DNA of 64,000 nt from Brachypalpus laphriformis (GCA_945910035.1 OX246754.1:14650001-14714000), one strand, 5' to 3'; counted from the stretch's first letter, positions 41,270 to 54,009 are shown. The notes: generated from the sequence alone by a model not told the origin. Translations and numbers: made by a program.

Positions 41270-42358
41270 CTGAAATGAAACAAAGAGAAGCAAGTAAGTG
41301 ACTGAATGGAGACGATAGAATCTAGATCAGCTTCAATTAGTTATTTCTTTTTCAAAGGACATTAATGGTATAAACGGTTACCGTCACAGTAATCTTAAGT
41401 CTAGAAGAGTAGGCTATCAAAGCATAGGTGGTGACAATATTTTCACTCAGTGCTCCCATCCATTTCGCCTACTGCTAACCAAGAAGGTCTTATACTCTGC
41501 TCCCATTACTCCAATTTTATTCCAAGAAGACAAGGCACACACATTCAAAGACTCATACAAACTCCCAGTGCTGTGTTTTTCAACTTGAAGTCTTCACCAT
41601 TGAGAAGGCAACACAGTTTACAATTAACATTATTCCAGTGTAACTAGTTTCGAAGATAGTCAAGTAGCAATTAAGCCAATATCCCTTCAGAGAGTTTGAT
41701 CAACAGTATACCCCGATACCCAAGTTAACCTCTGCTAGATGCCTAGACACAATTCCACACTTAGAACGGGAAGAGAGAGCATGTGCATTAGGAAAGAGTT
41801 ACGACATGTAGTGTCGAAAACCAGTGACTACTTCAGACAGATAGAGTTTGGTGTCACACACTCGTAGTGCAAATGAATATTTCTTGAAAAAGCCATATAT
41901 ATACGGGAGCACCCAATAAGTTAGCTTCCGTCATTGTTTTCGGACTAATATCATCTCACTCTTCATTGCCACTATCTGAGTGCCAAAGTTCCTTGTGGCG
42001 GTCTCCAACAAGGACAAGCGACAGATTCTAGTGACTGAAGCTAAAGTCCTAGAACTGCGAACATTGCAGATAACTCTTTAAAGTGAGGATTCAGTGATGC
42101 TTTTGCTGAACCTGGCCGAAACCCTGCAATGGAATGCTTTTGTTCCAACAGTCTATTAAAATGCTACCAAAGGACGACGCTTCTCATTTATTACACTTGG
42201 AAACCATTTAACTTGCAGAGACTTCGGTTACATTTAGTCGTGTGCCTAAGAGTGTGCCAAGATGCTCAGGACTGCTCTTTACTGGCTTCCTTCTCAATAG
42301 TTCCACATTTCCCACTCCAGTGGTAGCAAACCCAGTGGGTTGATAGTGGTAGCAATTA
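41270..42358 (-). other. flz 5' intron, no gene seen
   Basis: The acceptor of coding exon 1 lies at its left end. The rest shows no coding motif and no 5' UTR exon that I can define. Confidence 0.5.
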
Positions 42359-45000
42359 AGTTTTTTTTTTTTTTATGCACGGGTAGGGGTATATCGTTTA
42401 TGGATATTTGTAGCCCGTGCTACGAGTTATGCCCGACTCCATGCTCCTGCATGGTTACGTGCTAAAAAACCCTTCCGGTTTCTCTGTCCTCTTGTTCCCC
42501 TACGGCACCGCCAGTCAAGGCGTTCCTTCGCATGGGCGCGTTTGACATTTTGTCATTTCATTTTAGCTGCCAGAGCTGGCAGGATCTTCGTTTCTCGTTG
42601 CTAGTTCCTCTGTACGCAGTTGCTGCATCATACTTGTGATTACTTCATTTGCAGTCTCCCAGCCTTCGCTTCTCACCAACATAATTGAGGTCAGGCTTGT
42701 GGGGTCACTAGCCCGCCAATTGTTCTTTCTAGGATGTTCCTGGCCCTGATGTGATTTTGCCATTCCATCAGTACATGCTGCGCGTTCTGCACTTTTCCTT
42801 ACAGTGCTGGCAGAATGGGTCATCCGCATGCTTGTACTTGCAGAGATACTCCTGGAAGCATCCATGCCCCGAAAGCAATTGTGTAAGGCAGTAGTTTACC
42901 TCTATGTGCTTTCTGTTAATCCATTCACCAACTTTGGTGATCAATTTGTATGTCCATCGATCTTTGGTTGTGATGTTCCACATACATATGTTGCCATTCT
43001 GCTTTTATAGCTTCTATAGCTGTTGTTCCGTCATCGTGCTCGTTTTCTCGTAGGGCTGCAGTCTTCTTCGCGTCTAGATTGATAGGCATTCGGCCTATTA
43101 TTACGCTTATCGCATCTGCTGATACAGTTCTAAAGGCGCAGAATACCCTTAGAGATGTGATTCTATGCGCCGAGTTCATCGTTCTAATGTGTGACATACG
43201 ATGCGTCGCTGATGTCCATATTGGGGCCGCATACAGGAGTATTAACCTACTCACGGTTGTTAAGAGATTTCTGATTTGCTGCCTTGGTCCCCCAATATTT
43301 GGCATTAATCTGCATAGCTCCGCTACTGCCCGGGAAGTTTTCTCGCCTGCGTACATTAGGTGGTCAGGTGATCCCTGAAGCTGAGTCTGTGGTCCAGCAA
43401 CACTCCCAGGTACTTGATGTACGGCTTCGATTCGATATTTTGCTCCCCGATCTGTATGGTGACGTGCTCCACTTTTTCACGGCTGCTTATGAGAACGACT
43501 TCGGTTTTGTGGTCCGCTAGCTCTAAACCTGATGTCTGTAGCCATAGCTTCACGTTTGCGATTGTTTGATTGCAGTTTTGCACAACTTCCTCTAATTTTT
43601 TGGCCACTACTACAATTGCGATATCATCGGCGTAACCGATGATGTCTACTTCGTTCGGCCTCTGTGTTCCTAGAATGCCATCGTACATAAGGTTTCATAG
43701 AATTGGGCCCAGGACCGACCATTGTGGAACTCCTCCCGTGACTTTGTACCTATTTGGTCCCTCTTCTGTGTCATGGGTTCTGTCTTCGAAATAGTTCGCA
43801 ATTACCCGCAGTAGGTAGTTTGGTAACTGCAGGTCAGTCGGTGCTTTTAGTATACAGCTCCAGTCGGCTGAATTGAACGCGTTCTTGACATCAAGTGTCA
43901 CCGCAGCACAGTACTGTTTTGTTCCTCCGAGCCATCTTTCTCGCGCAATTGCCTCATGTGCTATATCGCACACAGCTTGTATTGCATGGTTGGTGTTTCA
44001 TTTCTTTCGGAATCTAAACTGTCGGTTACAAAGCCCCGAGTGCCCTTCGGTGTATTGCTCAAGTCTTGTCCGTATAATTTTCTCGAGCACTTTCCCCAGT
44101 GTATCTAGCACGCTCAACGGCCTGTACGACGATGATTGCTCAGGTGGTTTGTCGCCCTTTGGTACTTTGGTCGTTGCCGTTTCCATTGAGACGGAAATTT
44201 TCCCTCTATTCAGCATGTTGTGTAGAGGTATGTAAAGATATCTGATCTGGTTTGGATCGCCTCCTTCAGAACAAAGTTCGGGATCCCGTTCATCCCTGGC
44301 GTTTTGTTGCTTTTGATAGCTGCTGCCGCTTCTATAACTTCCTTAGTTGTAACTGGTGGTATCGCCTCCGTTTCATCTGCTGTGCAGTGTGAATCCATCT
44401 TTCCTCGGGAATTGTCTGCTGACAATTGAGTTCATGATGTGTGGGCATGTTGGTGCAGCTGCCGTGGTGCTTTTCAGTTTGTTCATGACAATGTTGTATA
44501 CGCTTCCCTACGGGTTATGTTGTAGTTCCTCCCTGAGTACCTGGAATGATTCACTTTTGCTCTTCTCAATCATCTTACGGAGTTGCATTCGCTTCCTCTG
44601 GAATTCTCCTCGGAGTTCTTCATACTTCTCTGAGTCTCTGCCTCTTGCCTCCGCATTCTATGGCAGTCAGCTCGGAGCTTGGTGAAGTCGTCATTCCACC
44701 AGTACACCGGCGTTCTACCATTTCCATTTCCCCTGTGCGGCATGGCTGCATCACACCCGCTGGTCAGAGATGATGTCACTTCGTTTGCTTGCTCCTCTGC
44801 TGGCGCCATTGTTATGGACCAGGGTATAGCTACGGAGGTATTGTATTTGCGCAACTCGGCTCGTCGGACATGCCGGTTAGTGTCTCGTCTCCCTTACTCC
44901 ATGGAAATTTCGTATTGTTGAAGAAAAATACTTCATGGACTATAGAACCGTTCTCTTCTTATTCTAGGGCTTGTCTGTTCTGATTTAAACAGAATCCTAG
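42359..45000 (-). pseudogene. R1-like non-LTR retrotransposon, 5'-truncated
   Basis: Read on the minus strand: linker PVYWWNDDFTKLRADCHRMR; RT with AAAIKSNKTPGMNGIPNFVL, SSYRPLSVLDTLGKVLEKII, VTLDVKNAFNSADWSCIL, GGVPQWSVLGPIL (Gln-Gly changed to Gln-Trp) and intact IIGYADDIAIVVVAK; thumb KYLGVLLDHRLSF; C-terminal domain RWTYKLITKVGEWINRKHIE, NYCLTQLLSGHGCFQEYLCK and a CCHC-like segment. The 3' end is an A tail (T run on plus at about 42,361). About six frame breaks occur. The RT and C-terminal domain style is R1/Waldo-like; RNase H is absent. Confidence 0.78.
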
Positions 45001-46489
45001 ATCTAGGCCAAATATTGGTTGGTTTAAGCATGTGTCCTCTCTTATGTCTACATTGCTTGATTGCGGACTAATCCTATCGTACTGTAACCCAACAAGTCAT
45101 CAATCTAGATGAATACATAACTGCCTGACTCTCACTGCGTCAAATTCCACACATCTAAGTACTTCTGACAGGTCATGAGAAAAAAGAAATAGCCTCACTT
45201 GCACGAGCACTAGCATAACAATCAATATCCGATGCATGATACTCCATAAGCCCCGGAGGCTGTCTTTTTTGTAACCTATTCCCACGTGTCTCTCGCACTC
45301 AATCCATTTAGTTCCGCTCACTGTACCCGTACCTACACCACACACATCGATCACTCAACTCAACTCACTGGCTGTCTGAGAAAGTAAAAGTGTTGAAATC
45401 GGCCTCAATCAGGGTTCATCGAAATGAAATTACCACGTCACGCCTGTCGACGGCGGCGCGGCAGAGGTAACAATTCCGCTCATTATCTCCACGGAGGGCT
45501 AATCGAATCACAGAAAGCAATCGATCAGCATCATCCGATTGTTTCGTGTTTCAATTTCACTTTCATCATCAAATATGCCGGAGTCCCTTTCAACTCACCG
45601 ACACAGATCATCGCGTCGCGCATTTGCATTCGACATCATGCGCTGTCAAAAAAAAAAAAAAAAGCGAAAACAGTGCCGAATGACATTCCATTCTTCAAGT
45701 GACGTTACGAACCAAAACCACCTCAACTGTCATTCAACCATATCCGGCTAAATGAAAGGGAAACTCGCAAATTAACGGTAAACTGAGTACATCTACCATG
45801 AACTGCGAATCGAATCTTCTCCTTCGAATCGAAATGTCAAAATGTGTCAAATGAATACGATTTTCAATTAGAAATTCCGTGCACGTGATGCGAGGCTAAA
45901 AATAAGGAAGAGAACCCTATTAGTATGACGAGGTGTGCCTCGAGGTCATAAAGACTACAATTTATGGTCATGTTACATGTTTTAAGTGTCAAGTAATTGA
46001 CAGTAAATGGAATGCGATTATGAAATCGCTTTTGGACGGTTATACAACCGAGCGCTGTAGGTCTTGTCGTCTTGTGCGAATTTGCAATGCAAAAATTGCT
46101 AGTTGGTGTGAATGCGTGACAAACCTTTTAAGATCTGCACAATCAGCGCAGATCCGAGACAGATCTGATTTGAAGTCTGCGCATGGTCAAGAGCTATAAA
46201 ACATTTCTGGCAGAAAACGTCAATGGGTTTGGTGCTATAAAAGAAGAGGAGTCGCATGGCGCTAGGTTTTATAGGCGCTACATGATCTGTAACAGGGATG
46301 TTACTTTTCGTTAAGAGATATGCATCAATGCAAATCGTGTGAAAGGTGTTACCTAAGGTGTAAGCTTCAAAGTCGATGGGGAAACTAATTCAGTATTCGT
46401 TGAACGGACTGCGTCTATCTCTTCTATATCTAAGTGTATCCCTGCAGTCTTGCAAATCAAATCTATTAGGATTGCCTGAAGTATAAAAT
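45001..46489. other. upstream flank of flz, no gene seen
   Basis: An A run occurs at about 45,648 to 45,662. No convincing exon or transposon domain is visible; a 5' UTR exon of flz could lie here but nothing proves it. Confidence 0.4.
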
Positions 46490-47290
46490 GGAACTTTGGC
46501 TCCATGAAAAGGGAAGACTCTGAAGCATGTGATTTTTCATTGATACATCGTTTTCCAAATCGAATGAGAAGCCATAACTTTGTAGGAGAGTGTGAATCGG
46601 AAAAAAACAACCGGGTGCGCTTTAGGGTAGAGCTAGACAGATCTGCCAAAGCTCAAACTAAGCTCAGCACAAAGCGAAAGGTTGAGGATGCTGTTCAAAA
46701 CCTGATTAGCGTCCTTACCAAATGCTTTGAACTGACGTGCTCAGTGACAAAAACAAAACCCCTGCAGAACGCCGGTTTCCTGATGGAGCCCAGAACTGCA
46801 GCGACTTAGGAAAGAAACCAGATCACTTCTAAACAGGTCACTCAAGACAAATTTAGAGGGTGACTGGAGTATTTTTAGATCGAAGCACAAGCCAACAAGA
46901 AATCAATTCGGCTGTGGAAAAGTGCTCCTTATAGAGGTGTTTTGTAAAAAGATCTAGACACTCGGTAAAACCAGCAGGTTGGTTAAGGTCCTTAAAAGCG
47001 TCAAGCCGATCAAACCGGAGTCACTGAGAAAGTCTGATGGCAAGTTAACTGAGATGAAAGTGGAAACTTTTAGTCTTCTGCTGGAGACTCACTTTCCTGG
47101 CAATCAGATAACCACCAGGTCAAAGCTTGGCCGCTTACCCAGCCTGAGCTTGATCTAAGCCAGAAAACTCTGCGCAGCTGGTATATTGCATCAGCTGTGT
47201 AAATAGTTGAGGCCATCAAATATGCTGTGGCATCTTGTGATGGTTTCAAATCGCCTGGCACCGATGGAATATATCCAGCTATGCTGCACC
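46490..47290 (+). pseudogene. LOA/R1-like ORF2 linker to RT entry
   Basis: The plus strand runs through a decayed linker to AIKYAVASCDGFKSPGTDGI and YPAMLHHQPK near 47,220 to 47,290, corresponding to APFKAPGPDGILPAML in the LOA-type element. Stops are frequent. Confidence 0.55.
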
Positions 47291-47450
47291 ACCAACCTAA
47301 GACTGTTTCGCTCCAATGTTGAATCCGTGCTGTTACATGGATGCCACTACTATCACCAGGAAGCTGCTAACGTTCGTTAATAGGCGCCTGCGCAATATCT
47401 TAAGGACTTCCTGGCCCAATCGTATAGCTGGCTATAAAAAATGTTCTTAT
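47291..47450 (+). mobile_element. RTE-like (family B2) short fragment
   Basis: The sequence repeats about 19,750 to 19,890 (CTAAGACTGTTTCGCTCCAA through CCTGGCCCAATCGTAT). Both ends are truncated. Confidence 0.65.
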
Positions 47451-47479
47451 CATCCTCAGTCGCGTCTTTGAACGGAGCA

Positions 47480-49165
47480 AAGCACTTACTTACTTACTTA
47501 GTTGGTGCTACAGTTAAAGGCGAACCTGGGCCTCAACCAACAAGCCTCTCCATTTAGCTCGGTCTTTAGCTAATTGCCTCTAGTTGCGCACTCCCCTTGA
47601 ACTTGTGCGCGCCACCTATGGCGATGATTTCCTCTACTGCGTCGTCCCTCGGGGTTGGATTCGAAGACTCTGCGGGCCGGGGCGTTGGTGTCCATTCGCT
47701 CTACATGTCCTAGCCATCTCAGACGTCCAATACGCAGTTTTTTTGACTAGGTCGTTGTCGCTGCACAGCTCGTATAGTTCGTGATTAAATCTTCTCCTCC
47801 AAAACCCGTTAACGCAAACGGGACCGAAAATCTTACGAAGAATTTTTCTCTCGAAGCGACCAAGGATATCTTCATCCTCTTTTAATAAAGTCCATGTTTC
47901 AGCGCCGTAAAGCAGGACTGGGATGATGAGGGTCTTATATAGAGACTCCTTAGTTGTTCGAGATAGAGCTTTACTATTGAATTGCCTTATAAGCCCAAAA
48001 AGCAGCGATTGGCAAGAGTTATTCTTCGCTTGATTTCTGCGCTGATGTTGTTTTCCGAGCTTATAGCAGAGCCAAGGTAGAAAAAGTCCCTTACTACCTT
48101 GAAGTTATAGCTGCCCACTGTGACGTTCTGTCCAATTCGTCGGTGTTGGCTGTCCCTTCTTGTTGACAGCATAAACTTGGTTTTGCCCTCGTTTATCGCT
48201 AAACCCATTTTGGCCGCTTCCGCCTCAATGCTTGCAAACGCACCGGTGACAGCCCGCTGAGTTCTTCCAATAATGTCTATATCGTTGGCGTATGCAAGCA
48301 GTTGTTCAGACTTGTAATAGATTGTGCCTCCGGTGTTGGCTTGTGAGTTCCGCACAATCCGTTCAAGTACAATATTGAAGAAGTCACATGACAGCGCGTC
48401 ACCTTGTCTAAAACCTTTTTTGACATCAAAGGTCTCTGTGAGGTCATTACCGACCTTGATGGAGCAGCGAGCGTTCTCCATCGTCAGCCTGCATAGACGG
48501 GCAAGTTTGGCAGGGATGTCAAAACTAGAGATGGCTCTATATAGCTCTTCTCTATAGATGCTGTCATAGGCGGCCTTGGAATCGATAAAGAGGTTGTGAG
48601 TATCGATTTGGACTTCTTGGGTTTTCTCCAGGATCTGTCGAAGTGTGAAGATTTGATCGATGGTGGACTTTCCTGGCCTGAAACCGCACTGATAGTGGCC
48701 AGTCAAGCTGTTACGAAAAGGTTTCAGACGTTCACACATTATCGCAGAAAAGATCTCGTATGCAATGTTGGGGAGACTGATGCCTCTATAATTGGCGCAG
48801 TTGAGGGGGTCTCCTTTCTTGTGGATCGAACAAACGATGCTGAGATTCCATTCGTCAGGCATACACTCGTCTGACCAAATCTTAGAGATGAGTTGGTGTA
48901 TGCACTCTAGCATTTCATCCCCAGATGCCTTGAAAAGTTCGGCCGGTAAGGCGTCAGGTCCAGCAGCCTTGTTGGATTTAAGCTTGGATATTGCTATCCT
49001 CATTTCGTTTTGGTCAGGTGGACGGAAGTTTTGACTATCATCGTTCATGTTGAATGGTTTATTCTGACTGACAGCGGGATGTTGATCTTCTTCTCCGTAT
49101 ACTGCCGAAGTCGTTTTTCCATATTCTCAGCACCGACTGTGATTTTACTACGAGGTTTCCATTCC
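47480..49165 (-). pseudogene. RTE-like (family A) element, RT to AAGT tail
   Basis: A 353-residue frame on the minus strand (49,048 to 47,987) reads DQNEMRIAISKLKSNKAAGP, CANYRGISLPNIAYEIFS, QCGFRPGKSTIDQIFTLRQI, LFIDSKAAYDSIYREELYR, GFRQGDALSCDFFNIVLERI and the catalytic box as LLAYANDIDIIGRT (first Asp to Asn). The 3' part continues to a tail of AAGT units at about 47,487 to 47,499. It is 5'-truncated. Apart from YAND the RT frame is clean. Confidence 0.85.
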
Positions 49166-49600
49166 ACTTAAAGCCTTGCTTAATCCTTTAACCGCTTCCA
49201 AAATAGTTCGTGAAACCGAAAAGCTCTTTGAACTCAGTCGCAAGGCTGAATTCTCTGTCTCCTGGAGAACGAGATTGTTATACAAGGCTCAGAGGAGGCT
49301 CCCTCAGATCCCGAACTCGTGTTGGGTCTCTCTGTGTCCTTGGTTAGGCCCGCCATTGATGATTGGGTCTCTCGCGAACATGACATGACGCGTGGCATGA
49401 CTCTCCAGGATGTATATTGATTAAACGAATGCTTCCGGGTGTCAAGAAGAAGCAGCAAGAATGCCGTTGCGTCTTGACAGGCCACTTTGCTTTCGCCTAG
49501 CACCTTAACGTGCTGGGATTAAGTGACACTACTACAATCTGCGACGCTTGTGTAGAGATCGACTACACTGCGGAACATTATCTCTGCGAGTGTCCGGCCT
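49166..49600 (+). mobile_element. family B RNase H fragment
   Basis: The plus strand starts in LNPLTASKIVRETEKLFELS and continues, with a deletion of the VPGHTG region, to CDACVEIDYTAEHYLCECPA. It ends at a T run near 49,606. Confidence 0.7.
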
Positions 49601-49604
49601 TTGC

Positions 49605-49822
49605 TTTTTTTTTTATTATTTGCGCACACTCAAGGGGTTATGAATACCCTTAACATGTTGACACACAGTGCGGGCGTTGGAGAGAATAGACAGGAAGAGA
49701 GAAAGATTTGGTGTAGTGGTTTGAAGCTCGGTTGTTTATGATTCAGAGGAAACTCCGGGTGTGGCGTCCAGATAATTGGCGAGATTTTCGTTATTTTTTG
49801 TCTTTGCTTCTGATTCACAGTA
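49605..49822. other. repeat-like stretch with T run
   Basis: A T run (about 49,606 to 49,617) opens a 200-base stretch without coding motifs that may be another SINE-type insertion on the minus strand. No promoter boxes are convincing. Confidence 0.35.
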
Positions 49823-51769
49823 TTTTTTTTTTCCGATAAGTGACGTCATAGGCAAATCATCATCAACAAATCGAACAATTTTTCCAGACATGCGACTAAG
49901 TTACTGCCACGTGTGATGCGTTCGCAGTAGCGTTCACACAAGCTTCCGCAATTGATCGGACTTCTTTTTCTTCTGCCTCCTATTTCTGTGAGGCTATGAT
50001 CCGAAAACAAGGGATCACAACCCTCCCACTTCACCGCATTTCTACTGATCCGCCTGTGGGGTTCGCCTATTTGACCTCAGAAAATATCGGCAGGCCTCCT
50101 GATTTTGGAACACTCGGTTACTGAGGCTAATGAAATGCCGATGTCGTCGCATTTGTCTGATCCAGGCGTTTATAGGACTACCTTTCCTACATCGCGATAT
50201 CTTTGGAACGTGCATTGATATTGCCTTTTTAACAGGGTTCAATGTGGCAATACCAGCTGAGCTGGTCACGCTCTATCTTTTGTACGATGGGTTCCTTGAT
50301 ATGAAAGTTTCCACGGATCTTCGAACTTCTTATTCGATCAAGCTTTGTCACTCCTGCTGTCATGCGAAGCATCTTCATCTCAGCTGGCGTTAATTTATTC
50401 TCATACTTTTTGTACATCGTTCAACATTGTGAACCGTATGTGAGCGCTGGACGCACAACTGCGGTGTAGAGCCTGCCTTTTAACTATGGGGGGATTTTTC
50501 GGTCACAGAAGATAGCGGAGTTTTCTCGCCACTTCATCCATCATACGCTTACGCGTTGATTGATGTCGTCATCACAAGTTGCTTTGCTGTTGATCATATA
50601 TCCCAGATATTTGAATATTTTGCACTTGGGAAGCATTATTCCATTCAAATAAATGTCTGGAATAGGCCTGGGTGGATCAGAGGACGGGCAGCACATACCT
50701 ATATTCAGTTTTTTTCTTAACTAATGCGATACCCATTTCCCTCCAGAGCGTCCACCCACACATCAAGTGCTCGTTGCAGGGATGTAGGATCCTCACTTAT
50801 GATGGTTTCATCGTCAGCAAAGAATAATTGATGTATCTTGGGGTCCGTCACTTTACCTTCAAGCAGATAGTCAAGGACTGTACTAAGGGCCAAACAAACA
50901 ATAATAAAACAGGAGCATGTACGTGTCAAACAACAAACATCATCAACATCATTATGGTAATGCTTGCTAAAAGGAAAGGCACTACCCCGCCAGGCACTAC
51001 CACTGCTGTGCATGGTACTGATCCTGGACCGAGCAGAAATGTTCGCATCAGAGCTATACCGATTCCGGGCGCTAGCAAAATAATGAAACAGTTTGGGCGA
51101 AATTTGAGGGTCACGAGATGGAACGTTGGAAGCATGACCGGTCGAAGTTACGAGCTGGAAGAGATGATGAATAGAAGGCGGGTGGATATCTTGTGTGTCC
51201 AAGAGACGAAATGGAAAAACATGGAATGGAATGCACATTCCTGGTGAAGACATCCTAAGCATGTGCAAATCACACGATCTTATCGTGTTAAATACCATGT
51301 TCATCAAACAAAGCCGACACCTGATCACTTTCAGCAGTGGTGCATATGAAACCCAGATTGACTACCATTTGGTAGCCAGTTTTATGAAGCCTCGGGTAAA
51401 AGATTGCAAAGTGATCCTGGGAGAGGCGATTGCTCAGCAACACCGTCTCCTGCAAACAGAAATTTCTATGAAAACTGCAAAGAAAAGCAACCAAACAAGG
51501 CTTCCTGAGAAAATCAAGTGGTGCAATCTGGACAAAGAAAAAGGCGAGGCTTTTGCTTTCATGATGAAAAAGGAACTCTCTCACACCATCAACGGAGCTG
51601 AGGATGAAGAGTGCAGAGCACAAAATATGTGGGATTCCCGCAATTGATCGGACTGACTTTAATATATTTCATGAAAAATAAATAAATCCTTGCTGAAATC
51701 AGGTATTGAACCATGAACCTTTAGCGTGGCAATTGACGACGTTACGACTACGCTATTGCCATCCCTAAC
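49823..51769 (-). mobile_element. tRNA-derived SINE interrupted by the RTE-like insertion
   Basis: On the minus strand the head begins near 51,769 (GGATGGCAATAGCGTAGTCG, A-box-like) with a B-box-like GGTTCATGGTTCAATACCTG. It runs to 51,655, is interrupted from 51,637 down to 49,963, and continues to an A tail (T run on plus at 49,823 to 49,832). Without the insert it is about 260 bases. Confidence 0.55.
49963..51637 (-). mobile_element. RTE-like (family C) insertion with 5' inversion and 17-bp target duplication
   Basis: CCGCAATTGATCGGACT occurs at 49,946 to 49,962 and 51,638 to 51,654. Between them the minus strand (50,900 down to 49,963) holds the 3' part: LSTVLDYLLEGKVTDPKIHQ, LFFADDETIISEDPTSLQRA, and the C-terminal stretch EMKMLRMTAGVTKLDRIRSS, ending in an A/G-rich tail. 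The plus strand (about 50,900 to 51,637) holds the 5' part: RVTRWNVGSMTGRSYELEEM, MNRRRVDILCVQETKWK (endonuclease start), a deletion near 51,240, then SMCKSHDLIVLNTMFIK and IDYHLV. This is the layout expected from twin priming. Confidence 0.82.
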
Positions 51770-52145
51770 CCTGTCGAGATTGGTTAAGGATGTCATTGGC
51801 TACCTTGAGAGAAAGGTTCTTCGAGTGATTTATGGACCTGTCTGCATAGACGGCGGGTGATGGAGAAGGTATAATCAACAATTGTGCTGTACAGAGATAT
51901 CGACCCAGAAGAGTACGCATACATCGAATAAGTTGGCTAGAACATTTAGAGCGGCCCGAAAAAGTCTTCAAATCCATGCCCGAGAGATGACGCAATAGAG
52001 GAATGCCTCACCTTAGGTGGCGCGAACAATTGGAAAAGGACCTCAACCGCACAACTGGAGGCAGCTGGCTAATGACCATGTCGTTTGGATACATTTATTG
52101 GTTGAGGCCCAGGTCTTCCTCGGATTGTTGTGCCATGAGTAGCTG
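51770..52145 (+). mobile_element. RTE-like (family A) 3' end
   Basis: The plus strand follows the last 370 bases of the copy at 14.55 to 15.59 kb: GYLERKVLRVIYGPVCIDGG, a stop, RRYNQQ, then RKVFKSMP and the non-coding end with CCCAGGTC near 52,110. The AAGT tail is lost. Confidence 0.7.
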
Positions 52146-54000
52146 ATGAATATTGGTCGGTCTGCATGCAGATCAGTATTATGTATATAAAGTGAGTTCA
52201 TAAGGAGATTGCATTAGATTCCGATACTTCATTCGGGTTTGGACTATGACAATCTGTAAGATATGCCAAGATTTGTCTATATGCAAATAGATGCATCATT
52301 TAAGCTTGGTGTATCGATTCGCACCATAAGATACACGATCTTAGTAGAATTAGATAGTTCTCGACTGGCATTGACTTTTTCTTTTCATAAGCTCAAATAC
52401 TTCCCATAGGCACTCTTTCAAATTCACTTCTTAAAGCACTTGTACTCCTTCCAAAGTTCCACTATGAGAGCCTCTGATCAAAAGACTGGCTTAAGCTACC
52501 CCTATACCTAAAACTTTGGAAGTAGAAAAATTGCCTTCCCACGGCTAACAAAACTATGTCAATCAGGAACAGCATACTTACTAATTTGTCAACACCCCTC
52601 AATCAGAAGAAAAGTGAAAGAAACCATCACAAGCAGGCGCAGTGTTCTAAACTGGAGCACATCACCTAACATGGCACGGAATTTCATTTAGTTTCGTCGC
52701 TGTCGTCGTGCACCTCGTGTTCGGTGTGCTAATGAATTGCGCTTAAATGTATTGCTTACCGTTGCCTCCATCCGCTTACAATTCGCACCGAGATACTTGT
52801 CCATATATCACACCAATCGTTACACTTTCCGTATTACCCCACTTCGATTGGCGCATAGTAGACGGATCTGCATCTGAAGATACTTTTGTGAAATTCACTT
52901 GCCTCCCGGGAGCAGACAGCTAGACTGCCTCCAATGCAGCCACACCACAAGAGTGTTACAAAATAAGATCGTGTCGAACAAATTTGCTGCCCGAGATTAT
53001 ACAGCATGTGGTGGTTAAGAGCACCAACAGCAGCACCATCGGCCGCGCCGCACAAGAAAGTGTGCAATAGGCGGATTTTTGAACGCTCGTTGAATTTGTT
53101 GGACAACAACACGCCAATTGGACGTTGCAGAGCCACAAACAGTAACCAAACTCGGCGGTTTTTTCTTCCACAGATTTCGGCCAAGATAGCGAAATTCTCG
53201 GTTTTCTGCGGTTGATTAGATGCAATTTGCAGCAGCACCAGCAGCAGCAGCAGTTACACCAACGATGGTCTGTCCATCCCTCCCACTTTGGATGTAACTT
53301 TCCACCTGTTGCCGGCATACCTGTATGCTTAATTAGTGTTCGATATGTATTGTGTAGCAATTAGGTGGAAATGCCTCTCTGTGTGGATGGCTGGTGTGTG
53401 AGCTGAGTATGCAATTAGGTCAATTATCTTGTCGGCGAAATGCGTTTGGTGGCCAGTTCGAGTTGAGCCACCACTCAGTTGAAAAGGTGGCGAAATGTTG
53501 GCGTGGAAATTATAAGCTGACTTAAAATTTCTAATCCCCAGTTAGATAGTCGGACGCTAAATGTTTATGATTTTATAATGAGGCAGTGGCTGATTAAAGT
53601 GGGAGCCATCAGGCAGCGCAAGAAGAATTGGCTTATTCTCAGTCGGACGACCCATAGAGGTGGGTCACAAGAATTAGGTACATTGCGAAAGAGATGTGAA
53701 TGCGGATTACCTTGGGCTGGATATGTACTGAATCTATTTTAAGAAAAGCCTCATTAGATACTTTTAAGACGAAAGTAGAACAAGAGCTGTATGATCCCTT
53801 TTGGAACAGAAATGCTCTTAACAGCGCTGGATTATGCGGCAGTTTGCTAATTAACATCGTTTCTGAGCTTCCAAATGAACGTTTATCTGTGGCAGTAGTT
53901 CATGCTTGTTCAGCCAAAGTTTGTGTTAGGGGATCTGCATTGCGGTTGATCGGCAAAATACTGACTACTTAAAATTTGGCTTAGGTCTGTAGCGCAACAA
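52146..54000. other. transposon-poor stretch, no gene defined
   Basis: No transposon domain is visible. A CAG/CAC-rich tract lies at about 53,231 to 53,256 and is CTG-rich on the minus strand. GC content is higher than in the AT-rich stretches, so part may be a host exon or untranslated leader, possibly of flz on the minus strand, but no splice-supported frame was found. Confidence 0.4.
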
Positions 54001-54009
54001 TCAAGTTCG

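Noticed and set aside
42563..42865. 100-residue minus-strand frame and plus-strand frames over the R1-like element
   Set aside because: The minus frame is partly the decayed C-terminal tail of the R1-like ORF2 and the plus frames are shadows; no separate gene is supported.
45600..45760. Lys-rich frames around the A run at 45.65 kb as a small gene
   Set aside because: The frames are driven by the homopolymer and differ between overlapping readings; no splice or family evidence.
52834..53360. Two overlapping 134-residue minus-strand frames near 53 kb
   Set aside because: Cys/Leu-rich translations of CTG-repeat sequence in two frames at once, without motifs or splice sites; not reported as genes.
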